From Prosthecodimorpha staleyi (lineage in GTDB: Bacteria; Pseudomonadota; Alphaproteobacteria; Rhizobiales; Ancalomicrobiaceae), in assembly GCF_018729455.1 (NCBI RefSeq), contig NZ_JAHHZF010000006.1:258942-322941 (forward strand): a DNA stretch of 64,000 bases, written 5' to 3'. This document shows positions 10,358 through 19,374 of this stretch, piece by piece. Position 1 is the stretch's first letter; each line of letters starts with the position of its first letter. A program made the position numbers and the translations under genes. Under the pieces are notes generated by a model that ran no database searches, was not told the origin of the DNA, and saw nothing but the letters and a program-made list of their open reading frames with translations.

Positions 10358-10855
10358 ATGTCGAACCTGCATTTCGTCGAAACCCCCGCCGCCGGCCGGC
10401 TCGCCCTGATGCCGGCGCCGCAGCGCGCCGATTTCCGCGCCCTGGCCAGGGCCGGGGTCGCGCTGGTGGTTTCGCTCCTGCCGGCCGATGAGGCCGAGCG
10501 GCTGGCCCTGGCGGAGGAGGCGCGGCTGTGCCGGCAGGCGGGCTTCGAGTTCCTGAACTTCCCCGTTCGCGACTTCGCCGTCCCGGAGAGCTTCGGCGAG
10601 GCCGCCGCCCTGGTCGGCGCCGTCGCGGATCAGATCGCCGGCGGCGATGCGGTCGCGATCCATTGCCGTGCCGGCATCGGACGCTCCGGCATGTTCGCCT
10701 CCGCCGTGCTGGTCGCCCTCGGCGAAGCGCCGGATGCGGCCATGGCCGCGGTCTCGGCGGCGCGCGGCTGCGACGTACCGGAGACGGAGGCGCAGCGCGC
10801 CTGGGTGCGGGAGTTTGCGGCCTATGCCGCCGAACGGGTCGCCGCCGGCGGCTGA
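10358..10855 (+). CDS. Dual-specificity / tyrosine phosphatase family protein
   Basis: The 165-residue cytoplasmic protein has the cysteine-phosphatase signature HCRAGIGRSG (Cys103, Arg109), that is CX5R followed by Ser/Gly. A likely general-acid Asp is in the NFPVRDFAVP segment (Asp72). The length fits a minimal dual-specificity phosphatase domain. The start at MSNLHFVETP is preferred; the open frame extends 26 codons further upstream. It is divergent from the GST gene and isolated. The substrate (phosphoprotein, lipid or nucleotide) cannot be told from the sequence. Confidence 0.85.
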   Translation: MSNLHFVETPAAGRLALMPAPQRADFRALARAGVALVVSLLPADEAERLALAEEARLCRQAGFEFLNFPVRDFAVPESFGEAAALVGAVADQIAGGDAVAIHCRAGIGRSGMFASAVLVALGEAPDAAMAAVSAARGCDVPETEAQRAWVREFAAYAAERVAAGG

Positions 10856-11128
10856 TCGTCCCGCCTCGCACAAGCCGCGCCCGCGACCTGGCCGGCCGCG
10901 TCGCGGAACTGCCGGGCGCAGGTTCCCTCCGGCCGGGTTTGAGCCGCCCGAACGGACCCTGTGCTCGGCAGGATTGCGGGTTCGTCCGAAGATCCTGGCC
11001 GACCACCCGCTGCGAGGGATCCGGACCCTGCCGGCCCTCGCCTTCGGCGACCGCTTTGCCGCCGGAACTTGGATTGGAGGCTAGCAGGGTGCTTGGAACC
11101 GAGCCTGAAGCCGGCGTTCAGCCGCCGT

Positions 11129-12388
11129 TCATCCGGTTCGCCCGCCGGACCAGACCGCATCGAGCCGTTGCAGGCCGCGGAAATGATAGCTGTCGCGCCA
11201 GACCGGCGGTGCGGCGAGGCGCAGGCCCGGCAGCCGGCCGAATAGAATGGGCAGCGCAACGGCGAGTTCGAGCCGGGCGAGAGGCGCGCCGACGCAGAAA
11301 TGGATGCCGGCCCCGAAGGCGAGATGGGGACCGGGCACGCGCGTCGGATCGAAGCGGTCCGGCGCGGCGAAGCGCTCGGGATCGCGCCCGGCCGCGGCCA
11401 GCAGGAGGCCGATCTTCTCGCCCCGGACGAAGGACCGGCCGCAGAAGACGAAATCCTCCAGGGCGTAGCGGGTGAAGAGATGCAAGGGCGGATCGAAGCG
11501 CAGGCATTCCTCCACCGTCCGCCCGGTCGCGTCCGCATCGGCGAACAGGGCGGAGGGATCGGCCCCCGCTGCACCGCGCTCCGACGCATCGAGGCCGGCG
11601 GACAGGATCGCCGCCAGCGCATTGCCGATGGCATGCACAGTCGCCTCATGGCCGGCATTGAGCAGCAGGATCACGGTGGTGACCAGTTCATCCTCGGTGA
11701 GTCGGTCGGCGCCGTCGCGCGCGGCGACCAAAGCGCTCAGGAGATCGTCGCGCGGCCGCACCCGCCGCGCCGCGATCGCGGTCCGGGCATAATCCTGGAA
11801 GGCCAGCGTGGCGGCGACGCAGGCCGCCTCGACCGCCGGATCGGCGCCGAACTGGTAGATCGCCACCATGTCGTGCGACCAGGCGACCAGTTGCGATCCG
11901 TCCTCGACCGGCACGCCGAGCAGGCCGCAGATGACCGCGACCGGGATCGGCGCCGCGAAATCGGCGATCAGATCGGCTTGGCCTTCGCGGGCGATGCCCT
12001 CGGCGAGGCTCTCGGCCAGCCGTGCAATCGCGGGCCGCAGGCCCTCGACGGCGCGCGCCGTGAAGGCCCGGTTGACGAGGCCACGCAGTCGAGTATGGGC
12101 CGGCGGTTCCCGCTCCAGCATCGAGCCGCGCTCGAAGGCCAGGAACGGCGCCAGAGCGGGCGGCGGATCCGGCCAGCCGAGATCTTCCCGGCTCGCCAGA
12201 TGCAGAACGTCGCGCCCGAAGCGCCGGTCGCGCAGCGCGGCACCGACCACGGCATGGCGGGCCGAGCAGGCGAAACCGTAATCCTCCCAGACGAACAGGT
12301 CGCCGAGATCGCGCATCGCCCGGTAGGCCGGATAGGGATCGCGGAAGAACTCCGGATCGCGGGGCGAGCGGGCAAAGCGGGCGGTCAT
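11129..12388 (-). CDS. Cytochrome P450
   Basis: P450s are heme monooxygenases. The 419-residue soluble protein shows the I-helix motif LLNAGHEATVH (the AGxET equivalent), the K-helix ExxR as EECLRF, and the heme-binding loop FGAGIHFCVGAPLARLE with Cys365 as axial ligand. The N-terminus MTARFARSPRDPEFFRDPYP is typical of bacterial class I P450s of the CYP107/CYP108-like kind. There is no ferredoxin or reductase gene next to it, so redox partners must be encoded elsewhere. It is divergent from the secreted hydrolase gene, and the two share a 220-base intergenic region with a palindrome at 12531-12545. Confidence 0.92.
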   Translation of the reverse strand: MTARFARSPRDPEFFRDPYPAYRAMRDLGDLFVWEDYGFACSARHAVVGAALRDRRFGRDVLHLASREDLGWPDPPPALAPFLAFERGSMLEREPPAHTRLRGLVNRAFTARAVEGLRPAIARLAESLAEGIAREGQADLIADFAAPIPVAVICGLLGVPVEDGSQLVAWSHDMVAIYQFGADPAVEAACVAATLAFQDYARTAIAARRVRPRDDLLSALVAARDGADRLTEDELVTTVILLLNAGHEATVHAIGNALAAILSAGLDASERGAAGADPSALFADADATGRTVEECLRFDPPLHLFTRYALEDFVFCGRSFVRGEKIGLLLAAAGRDPERFAAPDRFDPTRVPGPHLAFGAGIHFCVGAPLARLELAVALPILFGRLPGLRLAAPPVWRDSYHFRGLQRLDAVWSGGRTG

Positions 12389-12530
12389 GCGATGCGGCTC
12401 CGGACGGGTCGACTGGGACGGTTGATTGGAACGAGTGATTGGGACGGGGCTCGGACGGCGGGCCGCAGGCCGCGGCCGACCGGCTGACGGCACCCGGAAG
12501 ATATTGGCAAATCTTCTAAAATCGTCTGTT

Positions 12531-12545
12531 GTTACACTATGTAAC
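12531..12545. promoter_or_regulatory. Palindrome GTTAC-N5-GTAAC between P450 and hydrolase
   Basis: A perfect 5-bp inverted repeat with a 5-base spacer (GTTACACTATGTAAC) lies in the AT-rich stretch between the divergent P450 and hydrolase genes, about 67 bases upstream of the hydrolase start. It is a candidate operator. No regulator gene is adjacent. Confidence 0.4.
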
Positions 12546-12611
12546 TCGACATTCCGGCGCGTGCAAACAAGGCTCGGAGCGGTTTCGCAACGTCACGAAC
12601 GGAGCTTTCCG

Positions 12612-13484
12612 ATGCGCCCTTCCGCCCGCCTCGCCCTCCTGTCCGTCCTGGCGCTCGGCGCCACAGCGGCCGCGCCGTCGGCCGCGCCGGCCAAACCCGC
12701 TTCCCTGCCGGCCTCCGGCAAGCCCTTCAAGCTTGCCGGCCTGACGGTCGTCTCCTGGTATCCGTCGACCCGCACCGCCAAGCTGCCACTGATCCTGTTC
12801 TCGCACGGCTATGGCGGCTGCGGCGCGCAATCGACCTTCCTGACCACCGCGCTCGCCAGCGCGGGCTACATCGTGGTGGCGCCGAACCATGCCGACGCCT
12901 CCTGCGGCCCGGGCGATCCGCCGGCGCCGGAAATCCCCTTCGAGCAGCCGGCCGCCTGGAACGACACGACCTATCTGTCCCGCAAGACCGACATGGTCGG
13001 GCTGGTCGCCGCGCTCAAGGCCGACAAGGCCTGGAATGCGGCGATCGACTGGACCAGGGTCGCCGGCATGGGCCATTCGCTCGGTGGCTATACGATGCTG
13101 GGGCTCGGCGGCGCCTGGCCGTCCTGGGACCAGCCGGTGATCAAGGCCGTGCTGGCAATGTCGCCCTATTGCGCGCCCTATCTGGACGAAGGCGCGCTCG
13201 GCAGCATCGCCGCGCCGGTCATGTATCAGGGCGGCACGCTCGACTATGCGGTGACGCCGACCGTCAAGCGCCCGGACGGCTGCTACGCGCGCACGGCGGC
13301 ACCGGCCTATTTCGTCGAGTTCGCCGGCGCGGCGCACGATGCCTGGAGCAATCTCGGCAACACCAACAATGCCCAGATCATCTACTATGCGCGCAACTTC
13401 TTCGACGTCACCCTGAAGGGCGCAGACCCGTCGCAACTGCTGACCTCGATCGCCGGCGTGACGACCTATTGGTGGAAGCGCTGA
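12612..13484 (+). CDS. Secreted alpha/beta hydrolase
   Basis: The 290-residue product has a Sec signal peptide (MRPSARLALLSVLALGATAA, cleavage near AAPSA/AP). The alpha/beta-hydrolase fold includes the oxyanion segment FSHGYGG (64-69), nucleophile elbow GMGHSLGGY with Ser156, a likely acid in GTLDYAV and a catalytic His in GAAHDAW. The overall pattern is that of dienelactone hydrolase or PAF-acetylhydrolase-like enzymes, probably periplasmic. The start is the ATG with a GGAGC ribosome site 8 bases upstream, not the earlier start of the open frame. Substrate unknown. Confidence 0.85.
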   Translation: MRPSARLALLSVLALGATAAAPSAAPAKPASLPASGKPFKLAGLTVVSWYPSTRTAKLPLILFSHGYGGCGAQSTFLTTALASAGYIVVAPNHADASCGPGDPPAPEIPFEQPAAWNDTTYLSRKTDMVGLVAALKADKAWNAAIDWTRVAGMGHSLGGYTMLGLGGAWPSWDQPVIKAVLAMSPYCAPYLDEGALGSIAAPVMYQGGTLDYAVTPTVKRPDGCYARTAAPAYFVEFAGAAHDAWSNLGNTNNAQIIYYARNFFDVTLKGADPSQLLTSIAGVTTYWWKR

Positions 13485-13541
13485 TCCGGCCAACGCCCGA
13501 CGCGGTCAGCTGCGCCTGACCGCCACCGCTTCGCCGGCGGA

Positions 13542-16115
13542 TCACTTCGCCAGCGCATCCTTCACGGCCGTGGCCAGTTGCTTCAGCGAGAAGGGCTTCG
13601 GCAGGAAGTGGAAGCTCTCGCCCTCGGGCAGGTTCTTGGCGAAGGCATCCTCGGCATAGCCGGAAACGAAGATGATCTTGAGCTCCGGCCGCTGCTTGCG
13701 CAACTCGCGTAGCAGCGACGGGCCGTCGAGCTCCGGCATGACCACGTCGGAGACGACGAGATCGATGCGCCCGCCGGTCTCCTCCATCACCACCAGTGCC
13801 TCGGTGCCCGAGCCCGCCTCGTGAACCGTGTAACCGCGCGAGCGCAAGGCGCGCGACGCGAAGGCGCGCACGGCCTCCTCGTCCTCGACCAGCAGGATGG
13901 TGGCTGAGCCGGTCAGGTCGGCGCTCTGCTGCTGCTGTCCCTCCGGGAAGGCCTTGTCGGCCTCGCGCTCGATCTCGGTCTCGACATGGCGCGGCAGCAG
14001 GATGTGGAAGGTCGTGCCCTTGCCGATCTCGCTCGAGCAGTAGACGAAGCCGCCGGTCTGCTTGACGATGCCGTAGACCGTCGACAGGCCGAGCCCCGTC
14101 CCCTGCCCGACCGCCTTGGTAGTGAAGAAGGGCTCGAAGATCTTCTCCATGATGTCCGGCGGGATGCCGGTGCCGGTATCGGTCACCTCGATCGAGACAT
14201 AGTCGGCGGCCGGCATGCCGGGGGTCTTGTAGGCGAGCTTGTCGTCGGCGAAGACGTTGCGGGTGGCGATGGTCAGCCGGCCGCCGTTCGGCATGGCGTC
14301 GCGCGCATTGACCGCCAGATTGACGATGACCTGCTCGAGCTGGCTGGTATCGGCCTTGACCGGCCAGAGGTCGCGGCCATGCACGACGCTGAGCTCGACC
14401 TTCTCGCCGAGCAGGCGGGCGAGCAGCATATGCAAATCGGCGAGCGTATCGCCGAGGCGGATCACCTCCGGGCGCAGCGTCTGGCGGCGCGAGAAGGCGA
14501 GCAGCTGCCGGACCAGCGCGGCGGCGCGGTTGGCATTCTGCTTGATGTTCATGATGTCCTGGAAGGACGGATCGGTCGGCCGGTGCGAGGCGAGCAGCAG
14601 GTCGGAAAAGCCGATGATCGCGGTCAGCACGTTGTTGAAGTCGTGCGCGATGCCGCCGGCAAGCTGGCCGATCGCCTGCATCTTCATCGACTGGGCGAAT
14701 TGCTGTTCGAGTTCGCGCTGCTGGGTCGTCTCCAGCGCGTAGACGATCGCCGTCTCGCCCTCGCCGTCGCCCTCCTGCACGGCCGAAACGAAGAAGCGCA
14801 CCGAGCGATGGCGCTTGTCCTCGCCGCCGGCCAGTTCCGCCTCGATCGGCTGGATGTCGCCGCGTCCCTGGCCGGCCGCCTCCAGCGCCGCCGACAGGTC
14901 GGCGCGGCGGCTCTCGGCGACCTGCAGCACCAGCCGGCGCGCCTCGCCGCCCTCGCCGGTGCGAATGTCGCCGAAAAGCTTCAGGAACGGCGCATTGGTC
15001 CGGCCGATGCGGCCTTCGCGGTCGACCGAGGCGATCGCGATCGGGGTCGAATTGAAGAAGCGGGCGAAGCGGACCTCGGCGGCCCGCAGGGCCTCCGACA
15101 CGTCCTCGCCGGGCGAGCGGTTCAGCACCAGCGTCCGGCTGTCGCCGAGCACGCCGGTGCCGGAGATCGGCACCTTGTGCATCAGCCGCACCGGCAGGCT
15201 CTGGCCGTTGCGCTTGACCAGGTCGAGATCGATGATCCGCGTCTTGTTGGCGTCGGCCGGCCCGTTCAGGTCGGTGATCAGGGCCGCGCCCTGGCCCTGG
15301 ACGATGTCCTTCAGGCCGATGCCGCCGGGCTCGAACTTGGCCAGATCGTAGCCGAGCCAATCGGCCAGCGTCGCGTTCAGGTAGGTGATCCGGCCGCGCG
15401 GATCGGCCGAGAAGAAGCCGGCCGGCGCGTGATCCAGGAAGGTCACGACCTGCTGCAACTCCTGGAAGCTGGTCTCCTGCTCGTCGCGGTCGCGGGTGAT
15501 GTCGGCCACCTGCCAGACGGTCAGGGCCGCCGGCGCGGCGCCGTTGCGGCCGGCCGGCAGGTCGAGCGGGCGGGACCGGACCCGGTACCAACGCGGGCCG
15601 CCCTCGGAGCGGCCGAGCGGCGACAGGGTGCGGATCTCCTCGCGCGCCACGCGCCGGTCGCGCGCCGCGGTGGCCAGCCGGAACATCGGCTCGGCGGCGT
15701 CGGGATCTCCGGCGAAGCTGCGCTCCACGGTGCGGATGTCGGTCGCCGCCTCGGCACGGATCAGGTCGGCATAGGCGCGATTGGCGTAGACGATCCGGCC
15801 TTCCCGGTCGGTCACGACGACGCCCTCCCCGGTCGTGTCCAGGAAGGCCTTGGAGAGCGGATGCCCGTCGCGGCGCGCGCCGAAGCGGACGAGCCCGATC
15901 GCCCCGGCGAACAGGGCGAAGACGCCGATGACGGCGAGCAGGCCGAGCAGGATCTGCACCCAGATCGCCGCGTCCTCACGCCGCATCAAGGCGAGCACCA
16001 CCGCCGCACCGACAAGCCCGAGGGCAAGGGCGAGCAGGAGCCCGATGCTGCCGGTCTTTTCGGCCCTGTCGACCACAGGTTCGCTTCCCGTATTCCCCGT
16101 GTCCGCTTCGACCAT
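13542..16115 (-). CDS. cckA: Cell-cycle hybrid histidine kinase CckA
   Basis: CckA is the membrane kinase/phosphatase that, through ChpT, controls phosphorylation of the master regulator CtrA. The 857-residue protein has two N-terminal membrane segments (about 23-43 and 51-76). PAS-type sensor domains follow (about 88-200, 220-330 and 345-460). The HisKA box [20 protein letters not shown] (His491) and an HATPase domain with [19 protein letters not shown] come next. The C-terminal receiver (about 738-857) has phosphoacceptor Asp790 in [12 protein letters not shown]. The HDFNN box and this architecture are specific to CckA. The target TTAA-N7-TTAAC boxes occur in the flagellar clusters of this window. 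Confidence 0.93.
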   Translation of the reverse strand: MVEADTGNTGSEPVVDRAEKTGSIGLLLALALGLVGAAVVLALMRREDAAIWVQILLGLLAVIGVFALFAGAIGLVRFGARRDGHPLSKAFLDTTGEGVVVTDREGRIVYANRAYADLIRAEAATDIRTVERSFAGDPDAAEPMFRLATAARDRRVAREEIRTLSPLGRSEGGPRWYRVRSRPLDLPAGRNGAAPAALTVWQVADITRDRDEQETSFQELQQVVTFLDHAPAGFFSADPRGRITYLNATLADWLGYDLAKFEPGGIGLKDIVQGQGAALITDLNGPADANKTRIIDLDLVKRNGQSLPVRLMHKVPISGTGVLGDSRTLVLNRSPGEDVSEALRAAEVRFARFFNSTPIAIASVDREGRIGRTNAPFLKLFGDIRTGEGGEARRLVLQVAESRRADLSAALEAAGQGRGDIQPIEAELAGGEDKRHRSVRFFVSAVQEGDGEGETAIVYALETTQQRELEQQFAQSMKMQAIGQLAGGIAHDFNNVLTAIIGFSDLLLASHRPTDPSFQDIMNIKQNANRAAALVRQLLAFSRRQTLRPEVIRLGDTLADLHMLLARLLGEKVELSVVHGRDLWPVKADTSQLEQVIVNLAVNARDAMPNGGRLTIATRNVFADDKLAYKTPGMPAADYVSIEVTDTGTGIPPDIMEKIFEPFFTTKAVGQGTGLGLSTVYGIVKQTGGFVYCSSEIGKGTTFHILLPRHVETEIEREADKAFPEGQQQQSADLTGSATILLVEDEEAVRAFASRALRSRGYTVHEAGSGTEALVVMEETGGRIDLVVSDVVMPELDGPSLLRELRKQRPELKIIFVSGYAEDAFAKNLPEGESFHFLPKPFSLKQLATAVKDALAK

Positions 16116-16300
16116 GCTGCGATTCCCGATATCCTGCTGACATTACCGCAGTCTGCGCCGCACGGCGCGCCTTTTTCCCGGGCCCGCCGAGCGGCGTCGG
16201 CATCCGGTTGCGACCGTGCGGATCGACACGATCGGCGATGCCCGGCCGCATTGCACGCGGCCCGCTCCACCCCGAAGTCCCAACCGGAAATCCCGAAACC

Positions 16301-16448
16301 GCATGCCCGGACAAGGCCCGCGAGGGCCGCCGATCCGGGACCCACTCGCTTTCAGGCGGCGTCAAGATCCGAAACGAAAACAAACCGTTGCGACCCGCCG
16401 CGAGCAGAGTGGGCCCCGGCGCTCCGCTGACGCTCCGGCCGGGGATGC
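16301..16448. repeat. 148-bp inverted-repeat element, copy A1
   Basis: The element is bounded by GCATGCCCGG on the left and CCGGGGATGC on the right, which are inverted ends with one mismatch. Inside are a left arm with CCGCCGATCCGGG and CCCACTCG and a right arm with GCAGAGTGGGCCCCGG that face each other. The central 50 bases differ from the copies near 60 kb, although total length is the same. A second copy follows with a 214-base period. Confidence 0.8.
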
Positions 16449-16514
16449 AGGCCGGGGGATCGGTCACAGGCCTTCGAGAACCACTCCCCTCCGTTCTGGC
16501 CACGCCCCGAAACC

Positions 16515-16651
16515 GCATTCCCGGACAAGGCCCGTGAGGGCCGCCGATCCGGGACCCACTCGCTTTCAGGCGGCGTCAAGATCCGAAATTAAAACAGACA
16601 GTTGCGGCCCGCCGCGAGCAGAGTGGGCCCCGGCTCTCCGGCCGGGGATGC
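16515..16651. repeat. Inverted-repeat element, copy A2 (tandem to A1)
   Basis: This is a near-identical copy of A1 starting GCATTCCCGG and ending CCGGGGATGC. It lacks about 11 bases in the right arm (the GCTGACGCTCCG segment is absent), giving 137 bases. The roughly 66-base spacer between A1 and A2 (CCGGGGGATCGG ... CCTCCGTTCTGGCC) is itself repeated after A2. So the duplicated unit is about 214 bases, element plus spacer. Confidence 0.8.
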
Positions 16652-16819
16652 GAACCGGGGGATCGGTCGTGGGCCTTCGAGAACCGCTCCCCTCCGTTCT
16701 GGCCACGCCCCGAAATCGCACCCGCGTCAGCGGCACGGCGGCCATGCCTTGCCGTCAAACCGCCATCCTGGCATTGATGCGGCAAGCGCGTCCGCCAGAG
16801 GCCCGCCGGGAGGAAGTTC

Positions 16820-18061
16820 ATGCCAGCGGGACCGGGCGAGAGTGGGCGCGAGATCGCCTTCGACAGCGGCTATTCGTGGTTCCGGCTCGGCCTGTCGATC
16901 CTCCTGACCACGCTCGGCGGCGTCGGCATGTGGTCGGTGGTGGTCGTGCTGCCGATGGTGCAGACCGAATTCGCGGTCGCCCGCGGCGCGGCTTCCTTCC
17001 CCTATACGCTAACCATGGCCGGCTTCGCGCTCGGCGGCGTCATGATGGGGCGGCTGATCGACCGCTTCGGCATCGTTCGCCCGGTGATCGGCGGCACGAT
17101 CCTCTTTGGGGCCGGCTATGTCCTGTCGGGCTTGGCGCCCAATCTCTGGGTCTTCGCGATCTGCCAGGGCTTCATGATCGGCGTCGGCTCGTCGGCGACC
17201 TTCGGGCCGCTGCTGGCCGACGTCTCGATGTTCTTCCGCGAGCGGCGTGGCCTCGCGGTCGCCCTGTGCGCCTCGGGCAACTACGTCGCCGGCACCATTT
17301 GGCCGAGCGTCGTGCAGCATTTCATGACCACCGCCGGCTGGCGGGCGACCCAGATCGGCATCGGCCTGTTCTGCATCGTCGCCATGGTGCCGCTGGCGCT
17401 GCTCCTGAAGCCGCGCCCGCCGTCGCAGATCGGCGCCGCCGGGGCGGTCTCGGCAGAGGGGCGGCTCTCCGCGCTCGGCCTGTCGCCGGCGACCCTGCAA
17501 TGGCTCCTCGCCGCCGCCGGCATCTCCTGCTGCGTCGCCATGTCGATGCCGCAGGTCCATATCGTCGCCTATTGCGTCGATCTCGGCTACGGCGTGGCGC
17601 GCGGCGCCGAGATGCTGTCGCTGATGCTTGGGCTGGGCATCGTCAGCCGCATCGCCTCCGGTTTCGTCGCCGACCGGATCGGCGGCGTCGCGACACTGAT
17701 GATCGGCTCGGTGATGCAGGCGGTCGCGCTGGTGCTCTACGTCTTCTCCGACGGACTGACCTCGCTCTATGTCGTCTCCGGCGTGTTCGGCCTGTTCCAG
17801 GGCGGCATCGTGCCGAGCTACGCGATCATCGTGCGCGAGTATTTCCCCGCCCGCGAGGCCGGCGCGCGGGTCGGCGTGGTGCTGATGGCGACGCTGGTCG
17901 GCATGGCCTTCGGCGGCTGGCTGTCGGGCGCGATCTACGACTGGACCGGCTCCTACGCGGCCGCCTTCCTCAACGGGATCGCCTGGAACCTGGTCAACAT
18001 CGCCGTCTGCGCCTGGCTCCTGCTGCGCGGCCGGCGCGGCGCGGAGCCCGCCAGAGCTTGA
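16820..18061 (+). CDS. MFS transporter
   Basis: The 413-residue membrane protein has the two-times-six helix layout of the major facilitator superfamily. The A-motif between helices 2 and 3 is visible as GVMMGRLIDRFGIVRPV. A second loop motif in the C-terminal half is GFVADRIGGVATLM. It resembles the monocarboxylate / oxalate-formate antiporter-like group (REYFPAREAGARVGVVLMATL near the end). The start MPAGPGESGREIAF follows a GGGAGGAAG ribosome site about 7 bases upstream. It is isolated, directly downstream of the A1/A2 repeat pair. Substrate not predictable. Confidence 0.88.
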   Translation: MPAGPGESGREIAFDSGYSWFRLGLSILLTTLGGVGMWSVVVVLPMVQTEFAVARGAASFPYTLTMAGFALGGVMMGRLIDRFGIVRPVIGGTILFGAGYVLSGLAPNLWVFAICQGFMIGVGSSATFGPLLADVSMFFRERRGLAVALCASGNYVAGTIWPSVVQHFMTTAGWRATQIGIGLFCIVAMVPLALLLKPRPPSQIGAAGAVSAEGRLSALGLSPATLQWLLAAAGISCCVAMSMPQVHIVAYCVDLGYGVARGAEMLSLMLGLGIVSRIASGFVADRIGGVATLMIGSVMQAVALVLYVFSDGLTSLYVVSGVFGLFQGGIVPSYAIIVREYFPAREAGARVGVVLMATLVGMAFGGWLSGAIYDWTGSYAAAFLNGIAWNLVNIAVCAWLLLRGRRGAEPARA

Positions 18062-18216
18062 GGCAAGCCATCGCGCCGAGACTGATCCCGGTCGAAACCC
18101 AACGACGGCGTCCCGCAGGCGTTTGATGGAACGGCCCCAGGGCCAAAGACCGAGTGGTGCGGATTCGCGAGACCGGTGGGAACCATCCGTCTTGATCGGG
18201 CCACGAGTGAACGAGC

Positions 18217-18576
18217 CTACGGAACCTCTTCGAAATCGAAGTCTTCGCAATACAGTTCAAAGATGTCCGACTGCTCGGCATCCCAAAATCTGTAGCGGTA
18301 CCGGCCGGGATCGGCCTTTCGTTCGATCAGGGCGTCGATGGAGCTCAGCGTGTCCCATTCTTGCTGAAACCGGAAGCCGTCGACATCGATGAACCGAATG
18401 GCGAGCGTGCCTGATTCGATATTGAGGGGCGCTCGCGATAAAAGCATCTGGACATTGTATCCGGCATAGCGAAACGGATCGGTATTCTTTTCAAAGGAAC
18501 ATCTCTGAAGGTTATGATACCCCTTCGAAAGCGCAGCGTAGAGTGCATCAATCTTATCTTGCATTCGATTTCTCAT
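18217..18576 (-). CDS. Hypothetical protein in AT-rich island
   Basis: The 119-residue product starts MRNRMQDKIDALYAAL, with an alternative start at MQDK. It is acidic at the C-terminus (DIFELYCEDFDFEEVP) and has no signal peptide or membrane segment. Codon use and base composition are clearly more AT-rich than the flanking genes, which suggests recent acquisition. Size, acidity and isolation are like those of contact-dependent toxin immunity proteins, but I recognise no family and no toxin gene is next to it. Confidence 0.6.
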   Translation of the reverse strand: MRNRMQDKIDALYAALSKGYHNLQRCSFEKNTDPFRYAGYNVQMLLSRAPLNIESGTLAIRFIDVDGFRFQQEWDTLSSIDALIERKADPGRYRYRFWDAEQSDIFELYCEDFDFEEVP

Positions 18577-18896
18577 CAGATTTCCAGATGATGTGGCGTC
18601 TTGATCTGAGCAGATCCGACAGCGAAATTATGATGTTCATGATTATTAATATTTATTAATTATTGTATTGCAATAAAACTCATGATCAAACATCAATAAA
18701 GTCGGCCAAGACGTATCATGATGCATCATCACTCGCTTGTATCCGACGAAAAAGAAAAGCTAGCAACTCAATAACTATAAAATAAATCCAATTAAATTTT
18801 ATTCTCATGAAAATTAGTTCTCCCAATTTTGCTTGGAGAACATAGTACACCCTTCATTCAATTAGAATGTATAGATAAAAATGATTCTATAATTTA
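18577..18896. other. AT-rich non-coding stretch
   Basis: About 320 bases of very AT-rich DNA (runs such as ATTAATATTTATTAATTATT) separate the two small genes of the island. No ORF in it looks like a protein. It may hold promoters for the 18217-18576 gene and is compositionally foreign to the window. Confidence 0.6.
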
Positions 18897-19109
18897 TTAT
18901 CGACGCCATTTTGTCACAAGTTTCGCATCTCTGCATTGGGCACATTGTCCTGAATACCGATCGAAATCGGAGGTCAGTCCGAACGCTCGCGCAATTACAT
19001 TGATTTGTTGGCGCGGACGAATCCCCGCAATCTCGGCGATGCAGTCGTCGCAAAGTGCTGACGGTGCGCGGTCTTTGAGAAGGCGATAAACTATTTCTGG
19101 CCTGTCCAT
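18897..19109 (-). CDS. Small Cys-pair (zinc-ribbon-like) protein
   Basis: The 70-residue product starts MDRPEIVYRLLKDRAPSALC; an ATG 12 codons upstream (MAIRDPSRY) is possible. It has two CxxC pairs, ALCDDCIAEIAG and GQCAQCRDAKLV, about 32 residues apart, with an intervening RQQINVIARAFGLTSDFDR segment. This matches a widespread family of short bacterial proteins with a probable structural zinc site and a basic C-terminus, but no assigned function. Nucleic-acid binding is only a guess. It sits at the edge of the AT-rich island. Confidence 0.7.
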   Translation of the reverse strand: MDRPEIVYRLLKDRAPSALCDDCIAEIAGIRPRQQINVIARAFGLTSDFDRYSGQCAQCRDAKLVTKWRR

Positions 19110-19374
19110 GTCAGAAGCATAACGCGATGGATCGCGGATTGCCATCCTTCAGTCTTGCTCGCCTGCATTGGATATTTGGCATTTCGGGCGGTGTTCTTGT
19201 GAATCTCCGCGTCAAGCGACTTTCAAAGCGACTCAATGGCCGCTCAATCAGTGAGGGAACTTCACGCATCGGAAATGCCTGCCAAAAGCAGCTCCGAGAG
19301 GCAGGACGGTACGAAAACGCCAACTGAATGGCGACATCGACTTGCCCCATGTCCCTTTCACTCGTCCCCATACC

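Noticed and set aside
16600-18126. Long plus-strand frame (636 residues) overlapping the MFS gene and repeats
   Set aside because: It is an Arg/Pro-rich shadow; the MFS frame has clear membrane helices and the A-motif.
18062-18216. Possible tRNA or small RNA between the MFS gene and the AT-rich island
   Set aside because: The GGTCGAAACCC stretch recalls a T-arm, but no acceptor, anticodon or D-arm pairing could be built.
19111-19371. 86-residue minus-strand frame upstream of the CxxC gene
   Set aside because: Composition is Arg/Ser-rich without a domain, and it has no clear ribosome site or neighbour support.
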